From Janibacter cremeus (GTDB lineage Bacteria > Actinomycetota > Actinomycetes > Actinomycetales > Dermatophilaceae), in NCBI RefSeq assembly GCF_013409205.1, contig NZ_JACCAE010000001.1:2418001-2482000 (forward strand): a DNA stretch of 64,000 nt. Direction: 5' to 3'. Under the pieces are notes generated by a model that searched no databases, was not told the DNA's origin, and was given only the letters and a program-made list of their open reading frames with translations. A program made the position numbers and the translations under genes. Below are positions 28,897 to 38,114 of the stretch, one piece after another (the stretch's first letter is position 1; each line of letters opens with the position of its first letter).

Positions 28897-30528
28897 ATGT
28901 CCACACGCACGTGGCGTATTGCCGCGGCCACCCTCACGGCTTCAGCCATGACGATCAGTGCCTGCACCACATCCTCGACGGGTGGCGACGGTGATTCAGG
29001 TGGTGACGGCGACTCGGGTGGTCCCCTGACGATCGGCACCACTGACAAGGTCGTCTCCCTGGACCCCGCGGGTGCCTACGACAACGGCTCCTCGGGCGTG
29101 ATGCAGCAGGTGTACCCCTTCCTGATGAACTCTGCACCCGGTGAGGCCGTTCCCGAGCCGGACATCGCCGCCTCTGCCGAGTTCACCTCGCCGAAGGAAT
29201 TCACCGTCAAGCTCAAGGAGGGGTTGACCTTCGCCAATGGTAACGAGCTGACCTCCTCCGACGTGAAGTTCACCTTCGATCGACAGACCAAGATCGCCGA
29301 TCCCGAGGGCCCGTCCTCGCTGCTGGGCAACCTGGACAAGACGACCGCACCCGACGACCAGACCGTCGTCTTCCACCTGAAGAGCGGCAACGACCAGACT
29401 TGGCCGGGGGTGCTCACATCCGTGGTGGCGCCCATCGTTGACGAGGACGTCTTCTCGCCGACCGAGGTCATGTCGGACAACGACATCGTGGACGGCAACC
29501 CCTTCGCAGGGCCTTACCAGATCGACAGCTACGACAAGAACAGCCTCGTGTCGTACAAGGCCTTCGACGATTACGACGGCATCCTGCCGGCGGCGAAGAC
29601 CAACACCGTCAACGTCAAGTACTACGCCGACGCAAACAACCTCAAGTTGGACATCGGCAACGGCAACATCGACATGGCCTACCGCACACTCGGCCCCACG
29701 GACATCGAGGACCTGTCGAAGAACGACGACGTGAAGATCCACAAGGGTCCCGGCGGCGAGCTGCGGTACATGGTCTACAACTTCAACACCATGCCGTTCG
29801 GCGCGAAGACGAAGGACGCGGACCCGGAGAAGGCTCTGGCCGTGCGACAGGCCATGGCCGACTCGCTCGACCGCGAGGCACTCTCCAAGCAGGTCTACAA
29901 GGGCACTTTCGAGCCGGTCTACTCGTTCGTGCCGGAAGGTTTCGAGGGGCAGACCCAGCCGCTGAAGAAGATGTACGGGGACGGTGACGGTGGCCCGGAC
30001 GCAGAGCGCGCCGCCGAGCGCCTGAAGGACGCCGGGGTCGAGACCCCGGTGACGATCCACCTTCAGTACAACACCGACCACTACGGCTCGTCCTCCGGTG
30101 AGGAGTACGCGATGATCAAGTCGCAGCTGGAGGGGACCGACCTGTTCAAGGTGGATCTGCAGTCGACCGAGTGGGTCCAGTACGGGAAGGACCGGACCAA
30201 CGACGAGTACCCCGTGTACCAGCTGGGCTGGTACCCCGACTACTCGGACGCGGACAACTTCCTCACGCCGTTCTTCCTCAACCCGGGCAGCTTCCTCGCC
30301 CAGCACTTCAACGACGAGGAGATCAACGAGCTCATCAAGGAGCAGCGTTCGGAGCCGGACGAGGACAAGCGCAACGAGTTGCTCGGTGAGCTGCAGACCA
30401 AGGTCGCGGAGAAGCTGCCGACGCTGCCCTTCCTCCAGGGCGCGCAGGTCGCGGTGGCGGGCAAGGACGTCAAGGGCATCATCCTCGACCCGTCCTTCAA
30501 GCTGCACATGTCCACCATCGAGAAGTAG
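28897..30528 (+). CDS. ABC transporter substrate-binding lipoprotein, family 5
   Basis: A 543-residue peptide/nickel-type (SBP_bac_5) receptor anchored outside the membrane. Signal peptide with lipobox ISAC, Cys at residue 23, then a Gly/Asp/Ser-rich spacer of about 18 residues. PLTIGTTDKVVSLDPAGAYD begins the mature fold; AVRQAMADSLDREALSKQVY is the conserved mid-domain motif. An AAAGG site precedes the ATG. It heads an operon with two permeases and a fused ATPase; a hairpin after it probably lowers downstream expression. Substrate (peptide, Ni or other) is not determinable. Confidence 0.93.
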   Translation: MSTRTWRIAAATLTASAMTISACTTSSTGGDGDSGGDGDSGGPLTIGTTDKVVSLDPAGAYDNGSSGVMQQVYPFLMNSAPGEAVPEPDIAASAEFTSPKEFTVKLKEGLTFANGNELTSSDVKFTFDRQTKIADPEGPSSLLGNLDKTTAPDDQTVVFHLKSGNDQTWPGVLTSVVAPIVDEDVFSPTEVMSDNDIVDGNPFAGPYQIDSYDKNSLVSYKAFDDYDGILPAAKTNTVNVKYYADANNLKLDIGNGNIDMAYRTLGPTDIEDLSKNDDVKIHKGPGGELRYMVYNFNTMPFGAKTKDADPEKALAVRQAMADSLDREALSKQVYKGTFEPVYSFVPEGFEGQTQPLKKMYGDGDGGPDAERAAERLKDAGVETPVTIHLQYNTDHYGSSSGEEYAMIKSQLEGTDLFKVDLQSTEWVQYGKDRTNDEYPVYQLGWYPDYSDADNFLTPFFLNPGSFLAQHFNDEEINELIKEQRSEPDEDKRNELLGELQTKVAEKLPTLPFLQGAQVAVAGKDVKGIILDPSFKLHMSTIEK

Positions 30529-30535
30529 GACACGA

Positions 30536-30578
30536 CCTCTTCCGGGTGGCGGCACAACAGGGCCGCCACCCGAAGAGG
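30536..30578 (+). terminator. intra-operon hairpin after the binding-protein gene
   Basis: CCTCTTCCGGGTGGCGGC pairs with GCCGCCACCCGAAGAGG apart from one bulged C, around an 8-nt loop, 7 bp after the stop. A short pyrimidine run follows. It is a likely partial terminator or 3' stabiliser that keeps the receptor in excess over the membrane components. Confidence 0.75.
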
Positions 30579-30649
30579 CGTCTTCTCCCTTCAGCATGTC
30601 CCGGGGCATTTGAGCGCCGTCCCCCTCCAGCACACCGAAACAGGCAGGT

Positions 30650-31750
30650 ATGACGTCAGCATCCAACGAGGCCGAGGCCCGGGGTGAACCCTCGCCACCG
30701 ACCGGCGGGACCAAGGCCAAGAAGTCCGGCATCGGTCTCGGCAAGTACATCGTGATCCGCGCCCTGCTGATCATCCCGACGGTCTTCATCCTCGTCACGA
30801 CCGTGTTCATCCTGATGCGGCTGACCGGCGACCCGGTCACCGCCTCGGTCGGAGGACGGCTCCCTCCGGAGCAGCTGGCGGAGCGCATTTCAGCGGCCGG
30901 GTACGACCGACCGCTGATCGTCCAGTATTTCGAGTACCTCGGCAACATCCTGCAGGGTGACTTCGGCACGACGATCAGTGACAACATCCAGGTCACCGAG
31001 CTGCTGGCGCGGTACGGCACGGCGACGCTTGAGCTGGTCTTCTACGCACTGATCGTGGCCTTCGTCCTCGGCATCCCGCTGGGGATGCTCGCCGCCTACC
31101 GTCGGGACCACGGCACGGATGCGACCCTGCGCGTGCTGGCGATCCTGGGCTACGCCACCCCGGTCTTCTTCGCCGGCCTGCTGCTCAAGCTCGTCTTCTC
31201 GGTGTGGCTGGACTGGCTGCCCGTCTCCGGACGAGTCACCTCCGGCAACCAGTTGATCCTGCAGGGCGTGAGCGCCCCCACCCACATCTACCTCATCGAC
31301 GCGCTCCGGCTCGGCAACATCGACATCGTCATCGACGTGCTCACCCACGCGGTCCTGCCGGCGATCGCGTTGGGTCTGCTCGTCGGCGGCGTCTTCCTTC
31401 GGCTGGTCCGCACCAACATGATCGGCACCCTGGGACAGGACTACATCGAGTCCGGTCGCTCGCGGGGCGTCAGCGAGCGGCGACTGGTCACCAAGCACGC
31501 CTACCGCCCGGCGTTGGTCCCGATCATCACCGTCATGGGCATGCAGATCGCGCTCATGCTGGGCGGGGCGATCCTGACCGAGACGACCTTCGGCTGGAAG
31601 GGGCTGGGCTTCAAGCTGGCCGAGTACCTGCAGGCCCGTGACTTCGTGGCCGTCCAGGGCATCGTCGTCATGCTCGCCGTCATCGTCGCCGTGACGAACT
31701 TCATCGTCGACGTCGTCGCCGCGCTGGTCGACCCGAGAGTGAGGTACTGA
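30650..31750 (+). CDS. peptide-type ABC transporter permease, DppB-like
   Basis: A 366-residue inner-membrane permease with six helices and an extended Lys/Gly-rich N-terminus of about 35 residues. The first helix IPTVFILVTTVFILMRLTGDP and the EAA loop (DYIESGRSRGVSERRLVTKH) that docks with the ATPase identify it as the DppB/OppB type. It follows the receptor gene by 121 bp and precedes dppC by 2 bp. Confidence 0.93.
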   Translation: MTSASNEAEARGEPSPPTGGTKAKKSGIGLGKYIVIRALLIIPTVFILVTTVFILMRLTGDPVTASVGGRLPPEQLAERISAAGYDRPLIVQYFEYLGNILQGDFGTTISDNIQVTELLARYGTATLELVFYALIVAFVLGIPLGMLAAYRRDHGTDATLRVLAILGYATPVFFAGLLLKLVFSVWLDWLPVSGRVTSGNQLILQGVSAPTHIYLIDALRLGNIDIVIDVLTHAVLPAIALGLLVGGVFLRLVRTNMIGTLGQDYIESGRSRGVSERRLVTKHAYRPALVPIITVMGMQIALMLGGAILTETTFGWKGLGFKLAEYLQARDFVAVQGIVVMLAVIVAVTNFIVDVVAALVDPRVRY

Positions 31751-31752
31751 TC

Positions 31753-32736
31753 GTGAGCGCACCCATCACCGCGCCCTCGCGTCCCCCGCTGCTGTGGCGC
31801 CTGCCCATCCTGTCCCATCTGAAGAAGAGCGTCGGCCTGCAGCGGGGCATGCTCATCGCCGGCCTCGTCATGAGCTTCGTGACCCTCGTCTGCGCCATCT
31901 TCGCGCCGTTGATCGCGCCCTACGGCTTCTCCCAGATGAAGGCGGACGGCCGTGCCTTCGGCGCCCAGCAGCCGCCCTCGGCCGAGCACCCCTGGGGTAC
32001 GACCGTCGGCGGATACGACGTGCTCTCCCGGACCATCTGGGGGGCCCAGACAGCCGTCGAGGTGATCATCATCGCGGTGATCCTCTCGCTCTTCATCGGG
32101 GTGGCACTGGGGCTGATCTCCGGGTACATCGGCGGCTGGGTCGACCGCGTGCTCGTCGTCGTCGCCGACGCGATCTATGCACTCCCGGCGCTACTGCTGG
32201 CCATCGTTCTGGCGATCACGATCAGCCAGGGCCAGTCCAGTCGTTGGGGAGGTATCTTCGCAGCGGCAGGCTCGATCACGGTCGTGTTCATCCCGCAGTA
32301 CTTCCGGGTGATCCGCGCCGAGACGACTCGCTTGAAGGGTGAGGCCTTCGTCGATGCGGCGAGGGTCATCGGGACCCCGGCTCCGCGGGTGATGTTCCGT
32401 CACATCTACCGCAACGCCACCCGGACGCTTCCGCTGATCTTCACGCTGAACTCCTCGGAGGCGATCCTCACGCTCGCCGGCCTGGGCTTCCTCGGCTTCG
32501 GCATCGAGCCCACTGCTGCCTCCGAGTGGGGATACGACCTGAACAAGGCACTGTCCGACACCACGAGTGGAATCTGGTGGACCGGTGTCTTCCCCGGTCT
32601 GGCCATCGTCTGGACCGTCCTGGGGGTGACCCTCGTCGGCGAGAGCATGAACGATCTGAACGACCCGCGTCTGCGTGGCCGCCGACGCGCCAAGATCCGC
32701 AAGAAGTCCGAGCCCTCCGAGAAGGTCACCGCATGA
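31753..32736 (+). CDS. peptide-type ABC transporter permease, DppC-like
   Basis: A 327-residue partner permease. HPWGTTVGGYDVLSRTIWGAQ near residue 76 is the DppC/OppC signature, and the EAA loop reads EAFVDAARVIGTPAPRVMFRH. GTG start 2 bp after dppB; its stop overlaps the ATPase start (ATGA). Six helices are predicted, with the N-terminal one at about 35-58. Confidence 0.93.
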   Translation: MSAPITAPSRPPLLWRLPILSHLKKSVGLQRGMLIAGLVMSFVTLVCAIFAPLIAPYGFSQMKADGRAFGAQQPPSAEHPWGTTVGGYDVLSRTIWGAQTAVEVIIIAVILSLFIGVALGLISGYIGGWVDRVLVVVADAIYALPALLLAIVLAITISQGQSSRWGGIFAAAGSITVVFIPQYFRVIRAETTRLKGEAFVDAARVIGTPAPRVMFRHIYRNATRTLPLIFTLNSSEAILTLAGLGFLGFGIEPTAASEWGYDLNKALSDTTSGIWWTGVFPGLAIVWTVLGVTLVGESMNDLNDPRLRGRRRAKIRKKSEPSEKVTA

Positions 32737-34451
32737 GCGCCACGTCACCTGCAAGCACCGGCACTGATGAGTCGGTGCTGAGCATCCAGGACCTGCAGGT
32801 CACCTTCGCGACCGACCAGGGGCCGGTCGAGGCGGTCAAGGACGTCAACCTCGAGGTGGCCCCCGGCGAGGTGCTGGCGATCGTCGGCGAGTCGGGCTCG
32901 GGCAAGACGGTGACGGCGCGCACGGTGCTCGGGCTTCTCGCCGAGACGGCCAGCAGCGAGGGCGCGGTCCTCGTGGGCCGGCACGACGTGCTGAGCATCT
33001 CCCAGCCCGAGATGCGACGACTGCGTGGCACCGATGTCGCGATGATCTTCCAGGAGCCGTCGACGGCGCTGAACCCCGTGTACAAGATCGGTTGGCAGAT
33101 CATCGAGGGACTGCGGGCACACGACCGCAAGCTGAGCAAGCAGGAGGCGCGCGATCGGACGATCAAGGCCCTGACGGACGTCGGTATCCCCGACGCCGAG
33201 AGCCGCATCGACTACTACCCGCACCAGTTCTCCGGCGGGCAGAAGCAGCGCATCATGATCGCCATGGCCCTGGCCCTCAACCCCGGCCTGATCATCGCCG
33301 ACGAGCCGACGACCGCGCTGGACGTCACCGTGCAGGCGGAGATCCTCGAGCTGCTGCGAGATCTGCGGGACCGATTCGGCTCCTCCATCGTCCTGATCAC
33401 CCACAACATGGGTGTGGTGGCCGACCTCGCCGACCGTGTTGCCGTCATGTACCAAGGCGAGCTGGTCGAGGAGGCACCTGCGGCCGAGCTCTTCGCCCAC
33501 CCCCGGGAGGACTACACCAAGAAGCTGCTGGCAGCGGTCCCGCACCTGGGCCGCTCCTCCGTGTCGGCGTCCCTGACCAAGGACGAGCTGGCTGCGCAGC
33601 TGCGCGAGCCGGTCGTGGTGCGGGCCAAGGATCTGGTGATCGAGTACCCGGGACGACTGGGGCAGAAGGCGTTCCGTGCTGTCGACGGTGTCTCCTTCGA
33701 GATCCACCAGGGTGAGGTGCTCGGACTGGTCGGCGAGTCCGGGTCCGGCAAGACGACCATCGGTCGTGCCATCGCCGGGCTGAACCGGATCTCCCGGGGG
33801 TCGCTGAGCGTCCTCGACCACGAGATGCTCAACTTCCGTGAACGGGCCTTCATGCCGTTGCGGGAGCAGATCGGCTTCGTCTTCCAGGACCCGGCGGCCT
33901 CGTTCAACCCGCACCTGACGGTGGGGGAGTGTGTCGCCGAGCCCCTCGCGGTGCACCGAAGTGACCAGAAGTCCTCGCAGCGGCGCGCGCGGGTGGAGGA
34001 GCTGTTGGAGGCGGTCCAGCTGCCCCGTGCGCACGCCGACCGGTACCCGCACGAGTTGTCGGGTGGACAGCGACAGCGCGCCAGCCTGGCCAGGGCGCTG
34101 GCCCTGGACCCCCGACTGCTCGTCGCCGACGAACCGACCAGTGCGCTCGACGTTTCCGTGCAGGCGGCGGTGCTCGAGCTGTTCAAGGAACTGCAGGACC
34201 GGTTCGGATTCGCCTGCCTCTTCATCAGCCACGACCTCGCGGTCGTCGACATACTCGCCCACCGCATCGGCGTGCTCTACCGCGGTGAGCTCGTCGAGCA
34301 GGGCATCGGGACACAGGTCCTGCAGGATCCGCAGGATCCCTACACCCAGCGGTTGATCGCCTCGTTGCCGGTGCCGGATCCGCAGGAGCAGGCAATCCGC
34401 CGGGAGAAGCACCGTCAGCTCCTCGAGCAGGAGGGCGGTTCGAACGCCTGA
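32733..34451 (+). CDS. fused ABC transporter ATPase (DppD-DppF)
   Basis: A 572-residue protein joining two ATP-binding subunits that are separate in E. coli Dpp. Each half has Walker A (GESGSGKTVTA near residue 53; GESGSGKTTIG near 335), a signature (FSGGQKQRIMIAMAL; LSGGQRQRASLARAL) and Walker B ending in ADEPTTALDVTVQAE or ADEPTSALDVSVQAA. It drives uptake through DppB/DppC. The ATG at 32733 overlaps the dppC stop. Such fusions are common in actinobacteria. Confidence 0.94.
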   Translation: MSATSPASTGTDESVLSIQDLQVTFATDQGPVEAVKDVNLEVAPGEVLAIVGESGSGKTVTARTVLGLLAETASSEGAVLVGRHDVLSISQPEMRRLRGTDVAMIFQEPSTALNPVYKIGWQIIEGLRAHDRKLSKQEARDRTIKALTDVGIPDAESRIDYYPHQFSGGQKQRIMIAMALALNPGLIIADEPTTALDVTVQAEILELLRDLRDRFGSSIVLITHNMGVVADLADRVAVMYQGELVEEAPAAELFAHPREDYTKKLLAAVPHLGRSSVSASLTKDELAAQLREPVVVRAKDLVIEYPGRLGQKAFRAVDGVSFEIHQGEVLGLVGESGSGKTTIGRAIAGLNRISRGSLSVLDHEMLNFRERAFMPLREQIGFVFQDPAASFNPHLTVGECVAEPLAVHRSDQKSSQRRARVEELLEAVQLPRAHADRYPHELSGGQRQRASLARALALDPRLLVADEPTSALDVSVQAAVLELFKELQDRFGFACLFISHDLAVVDILAHRIGVLYRGELVEQGIGTQVLQDPQDPYTQRLIASLPVPDPQEQAIRREKHRQLLEQEGGSNA

Positions 34452-34453
34452 GG

Positions 34454-35284
34454 TCAGTCCTCGATCATCCCGACCGGCGTCTTCTTCTCCGCCTGGAAGA
34501 CGTCCTCGGTGCGCCCACGCGCCCAGTAGCCGGAGATCGAGATCGAGCCACGGGGCACCTCGCGCTGCTTGAGGACCCGGCGCACGGCCTTGATCGACTC
34601 GCGCTCTCCGTGCGCGAAGACCTGCACCGCGCCCTCGGAGACGTCGGTCGGCCATGGTGCCGCGTCGATGGCGCGGGCGAGGAAGTCGGCGTCGCCGGTG
34701 TCGGGGTTGACCAGCCACGAGACCTCGACACCTTCCGGGGCGGTGATGTCGAGTGCGTCAGCGCCTGCCTCGACCTCCAGCAGGACGACTCCCTTCGCCG
34801 ACGAAGGGAGGGACTCCAGGGCGGCGGCGATGGCCGGCATCGCCGAGAGGTCGCCGGCCATCAGGTGCCAGTCCACGTCCGGTCGGGGGGAGTACGCCCC
34901 GCCCGGTCCCCGGACGACCGCTGAGTCGCCCGGCTGCGCGGTCATCGCCCACGGACCGGCGTAGCCGGTGTCGCCGTGGGTGACGAAGTCGAGGGTCAGG
35001 CGGCGGGCAGCACGGTCGATCGCACGGACGGTGTAGGTGCGGGTGACCGGCTGCTGGGCGGCGGGCAGGCTCTCGCGCAGGGCGGCGAGATCGTAGGGGG
35101 GCTCGAGTCCGAGCGCCGGGTCGACGAAGATCAGCTTGACGTAGGCGTCGGTGTGCTCAGCGGCACCGAAGTCGGCGAGGGAGTCGCCGGTGAGGACGAC
35201 CCGCACGAGGTGCGGTCCGAGCTGCTGCGTCGAGTCGACGGTCAGGACGTGCTGGGGGCGGGGCTTGCGTGCGGGAGCGGCCAT
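34454..35284 (-). CDS. siderophore-interacting protein (FAD-dependent ferric reductase)
   Basis: A 276-residue cytoplasmic SIP/ViuB-type flavoprotein that reduces ferric siderophores to release iron. TRTYTVRAIDRAARRLTLDF is the FAD-binding region near residue 82, GPWAMTAQPGDSAVVRGPGG follows, and WHLMAGDLSAMPAIAAAL starts the NAD(P)H domain; SISGYWARGRTED closes it. A DtxR/IdeR-like iron box lies upstream at 35344-35362, so repression by iron is likely. Convergent with the ABC ATPase gene, 2 bp apart. Confidence 0.93.
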   Translation of the reverse strand: MAAPARKPRPQHVLTVDSTQQLGPHLVRVVLTGDSLADFGAAEHTDAYVKLIFVDPALGLEPPYDLAALRESLPAAQQPVTRTYTVRAIDRAARRLTLDFVTHGDTGYAGPWAMTAQPGDSAVVRGPGGAYSPRPDVDWHLMAGDLSAMPAIAAALESLPSSAKGVVLLEVEAGADALDITAPEGVEVSWLVNPDTGDADFLARAIDAAPWPTDVSEGAVQVFAHGERESIKAVRRVLKQREVPRGSISISGYWARGRTEDVFQAEKKTPVGMIED

Positions 35285-35343
35285 GTGGATCTCCGATCTC
35301 TGACGGGTCCTCGTCGCCGTCGACGACGAAGTTGACTCTGAAG

Positions 35344-35362
35344 TCAGGTTAGCCTTGCCTGA
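35344..35362 (-). promoter_or_regulatory. DtxR/IdeR-type iron box
   Basis: TCAGGTTAGCCTTGCCTGA matches the established consensus TTAGGTTAGGCTAACCTAA at 14 of 19 positions by eye. It lies about 60 bp before the siderophore-interacting gene; its minus-strand TAACCT would serve as that gene's -10, so a bound iron-loaded repressor would occlude the promoter. Confidence 0.75.
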
Positions 35363-35445
35363 CCAGCGATCCGAATCGGGGTCGGTGCGCGTCCGGGGCC
35401 GGGGTCGGTGTCCTCGTGCCGGCGATCCGTGCCACGATGCTGGAC

Positions 35446-36825
35446 ATGCAGATCGCAGACCACATCACCGACCTGATCGGCGACACTCCGCTCGTCAGGC
35501 TCTCGTCCGTCGTCCCCGAAGGCTCCGGCCTCGTGGCCGCCAAGATCGAGTACCTCAATCCCGGCGGCAGCGTGAAGGACCGCATCGCTCGCAAGCTGAT
35601 CGACGCGGCGGAGGCCTCCGGTGAGCTGCGAGCAGGCGGCACCATCGTGGAGCCGACCTCCGGGAACACCGGGGTGGGTCTGGCGTTGGTCGCGCAGGAG
35701 CGTGGCTACCGCTGCATCTTCGTCTGCCCCGACAAGGTCGGCAAGGACAAGATCGACGTGCTGCGCGCCTACGGTGCGCAGGTGCAGATCGTCCCGAGCT
35801 CGGTGGCGCCCGACCACCCCGACAGCTACTACTCCGTGAGCGACCGCCTCACCCAGGAGATCGACGGGGCCTGGAAGCCGAACCAGTTCTTCAACCTCGA
35901 CGGCCCGCAGGCCCACTACGAGAGCACCGGCCCCGAGATCTGGGCCCAGACCGAGGGCGAAATCACCCACCTCGTCGCGGGCATCGGTACCGGTGGCACG
36001 ATCACCGGTACCGGTCGCTACCTCAAGGAGATCTCCGAGGGCCGGGTCACCATCATCGGCGCCGACCCCGAGGGCTCGGTCTACTCCGGCGGAACCGGAC
36101 GGCCCTACCTCGTCGAGGGCGTCGGCGAGGACATGTGGCCCGGCGCCTACGACCCGTCGGTGCCGGACGAGGTCATCGCCGTCACCGACGACGAGTCATT
36201 CGCGATGACGCGTCGACTCGCGCGCGAGGAGGGCCTGCTCGTCGGCGGTTCGAGCGGAATGGCCGTCGTGGCGGCCCTGCGGGTCGCCGAGCGTGAGCCG
36301 GACGCCAAGATCGTCGTCCTCCTGCCCGACGGTGGCCGCGGCTACCTCGGCAAGATCTTCGACGACGAGTGGATGGCCTCCTATGGCTTCCTCCCCGGCG
36401 ACGACGCCACCGAGAGCAGCGTCGGTGACGTGCTGCGGGGCAAGGGTGGCGAGCTGCCGGCCCTGGTCCACACGCACCCCAACGAGACGATCCGGGAGGC
36501 GATCGACATCCTGCGTGAGTACGGCGTCTCCCAGATGCCGGTCGTCGGCGCAGAGCCGCCCGTCGTCATCGGCGAGGTCGCCGGTGCCGTCACCGAGCGT
36601 GACCTGCTCACCGCCGTCTTCGAGGGGCACGCCTCCCTCGCCGACCCGGTGAGCAAGCACATGGGTGCCACGCTGCCGCAGATCGGCGCCAACGAGCCGG
36701 TCTCCGCGGCGACCCAGGCGCTGGAGCACTCCGACGCGCTGCTCGTCGTCGAGGGCGGCAACCCGGCCGGCGTCATCACCCGGCACGACCTGCTGGGGCA
36801 CCTGTCCCACCGAGCGAAGGGCTGA
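35446..36825 (+). CDS. cbs: cystathionine beta-synthase
   Basis: Condenses homocysteine and serine to cystathionine (reverse transsulfuration). The 459-residue PLP enzyme has LNPGGSVKDR with the PLP lysine near residue 45, PTSGNTGVGLALVA, and GIGTGGTITGTGRYL. The last 120 residues form a pair of CBS domains (VSQMPVVGAE; GVITRHDLLGHL) of the regulatory type. MQIADHITDLIGDTPLV marks the usual N-terminus; ATGs at 35416 and 35437 are alternatives. Next gene is 2 bp away. Confidence 0.93.
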   Translation: MQIADHITDLIGDTPLVRLSSVVPEGSGLVAAKIEYLNPGGSVKDRIARKLIDAAEASGELRAGGTIVEPTSGNTGVGLALVAQERGYRCIFVCPDKVGKDKIDVLRAYGAQVQIVPSSVAPDHPDSYYSVSDRLTQEIDGAWKPNQFFNLDGPQAHYESTGPEIWAQTEGEITHLVAGIGTGGTITGTGRYLKEISEGRVTIIGADPEGSVYSGGTGRPYLVEGVGEDMWPGAYDPSVPDEVIAVTDDESFAMTRRLAREEGLLVGGSSGMAVVAALRVAEREPDAKIVVLLPDGGRGYLGKIFDDEWMASYGFLPGDDATESSVGDVLRGKGGELPALVHTHPNETIREAIDILREYGVSQMPVVGAEPPVVIGEVAGAVTERDLLTAVFEGHASLADPVSKHMGATLPQIGANEPVSAATQALEHSDALLVVEGGNPAGVITRHDLLGHLSHRAKG

Positions 36826-36827
36826 CC

Positions 36828-38012
36828 ATGGGCGAGCAGAAGAGCGCTGCGGATGCGCGCGCGAGCCAGGGGTTCTCCACCCGGGCGATCCACGCCGGCT
36901 ACGAGCCGGACCCGCTGACGGGCGCGGTCAACGTCCCGATCTATGCCAGCTCCACCTTCGCCCAGGACGGCGTCGGAGGCATGCGGGGCGGCTTCGAGTA
37001 CGCCCGCACGGGAAACCCGACCCGGCAGGTGCTCGAGGCCAACGCAGCCTCGATCGAGGGCGGCTCCTACGGTCGGGCCTTCGCCTCCGGGATGGCAGCG
37101 ACGGACGCGATGCTGCGCGCTGCCCTTCGCCCCGGTGACCATCTGGTCATCCCGGACGACGCCTACGGTGGGACCTTTCGTCTCATCGACAAGGTCTTCA
37201 CCCACTGGGGGATCGAGTACACGCCGGCGCCCGTCGTCGATGTCGACGCGATCCGCGCGGCCATCCGGCCCAACACCAAGCTGGTGTGGCTGGAGACGCC
37301 GACCAACCCACTGCTGAACGTCGGTGACATCGCGGCCATTGCCGACGTCGCCCACGTCGCCGGCGCCAAGCTCGTCGTCGACAACACCTTCGCCAGCCCC
37401 TACCTGCAGCAGCCGCTCGCCCTCGGCGCGGACGTCGTGCTGCACTCGAGCACGAAGTACCTCGGTGGGCACAGCGACGTCGTCGGCGGCCTCCTGGTCA
37501 CCGACGACGAGCAGCTGGACGCAGACATCGCCTTCCTGCAGAACGGCTCAGGCGGTGTCCCCGGCCCCTTCGACGCGTACCTGACGATGCGTGGCATCAA
37601 GACGCTCGGGGTGCGCATGGAGCGGCACTGCGACAACGCCGAAGCGGTCGTGGACCGGCTCTCCAGCCGCCCCGAGATCAGCTCGGTCCTCTACCCGGGC
37701 CTGCCCGGGCACCCCGGGTACGCGGCGGCGACGAAGCAGATGAGTCGCTTCGGCGGGATGCTCTCCGTGCGCATGGCCGGAGGCGTCGAGGCCGCCAAGC
37801 AGCTGTGCTCGCGCGTGGAGGTCTTCACCCTCGCCGAGTCGCTCGGCGGCATCGAGTCGCTCATCGAGCACCCCGGTGCGATGACCCACGCCTCCACCGC
37901 TGGGTCGATGCTCGAGGTTCCCGACGACCTCGTGCGCCTGTCCGTCGGTATCGAGGACGCCGGCGACCTGCTCGCCGACCTCGAGCAGGCCCTCGACGGC
38001 CTGCGCGCCTGA
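36828..38012 (+). CDS. metB: cystathionine gamma-synthase/lyase
   Basis: A 394-residue PLP enzyme of the Cys/Met metabolism family. FEYARTGNPTRQVLE, WLETPTNPLLNVGDI and the PLP lysine in LHSSTKYLGGHSDVVGG (about residue 209) are clear, and GGIESLIEHPGAMTHAS is typical of the MetB/MecA group. Synthase and lyase activities cannot be separated by sequence; next to cbs a gamma-lyase role (cysteine from methionine) is attractive. Cotranscribed with cbs. Confidence 0.92.
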   Translation: MGEQKSAADARASQGFSTRAIHAGYEPDPLTGAVNVPIYASSTFAQDGVGGMRGGFEYARTGNPTRQVLEANAASIEGGSYGRAFASGMAATDAMLRAALRPGDHLVIPDDAYGGTFRLIDKVFTHWGIEYTPAPVVDVDAIRAAIRPNTKLVWLETPTNPLLNVGDIAAIADVAHVAGAKLVVDNTFASPYLQQPLALGADVVLHSSTKYLGGHSDVVGGLLVTDDEQLDADIAFLQNGSGGVPGPFDAYLTMRGIKTLGVRMERHCDNAEAVVDRLSSRPEISSVLYPGLPGHPGYAAATKQMSRFGGMLSVRMAGGVEAAKQLCSRVEVFTLAESLGGIESLIEHPGAMTHASTAGSMLEVPDDLVRLSVGIEDAGDLLADLEQALDGLRA

Positions 38013-38114
38013 CCCTGTGGACGGTCCCTGCGCTGCCGCGGCCGCGGCACCGTAGGCTGTTCCCGACAGACACTGCGGCCGCCGGTCGCGCAGAGTCCCC
38101 AGGAGGGCCCACCC

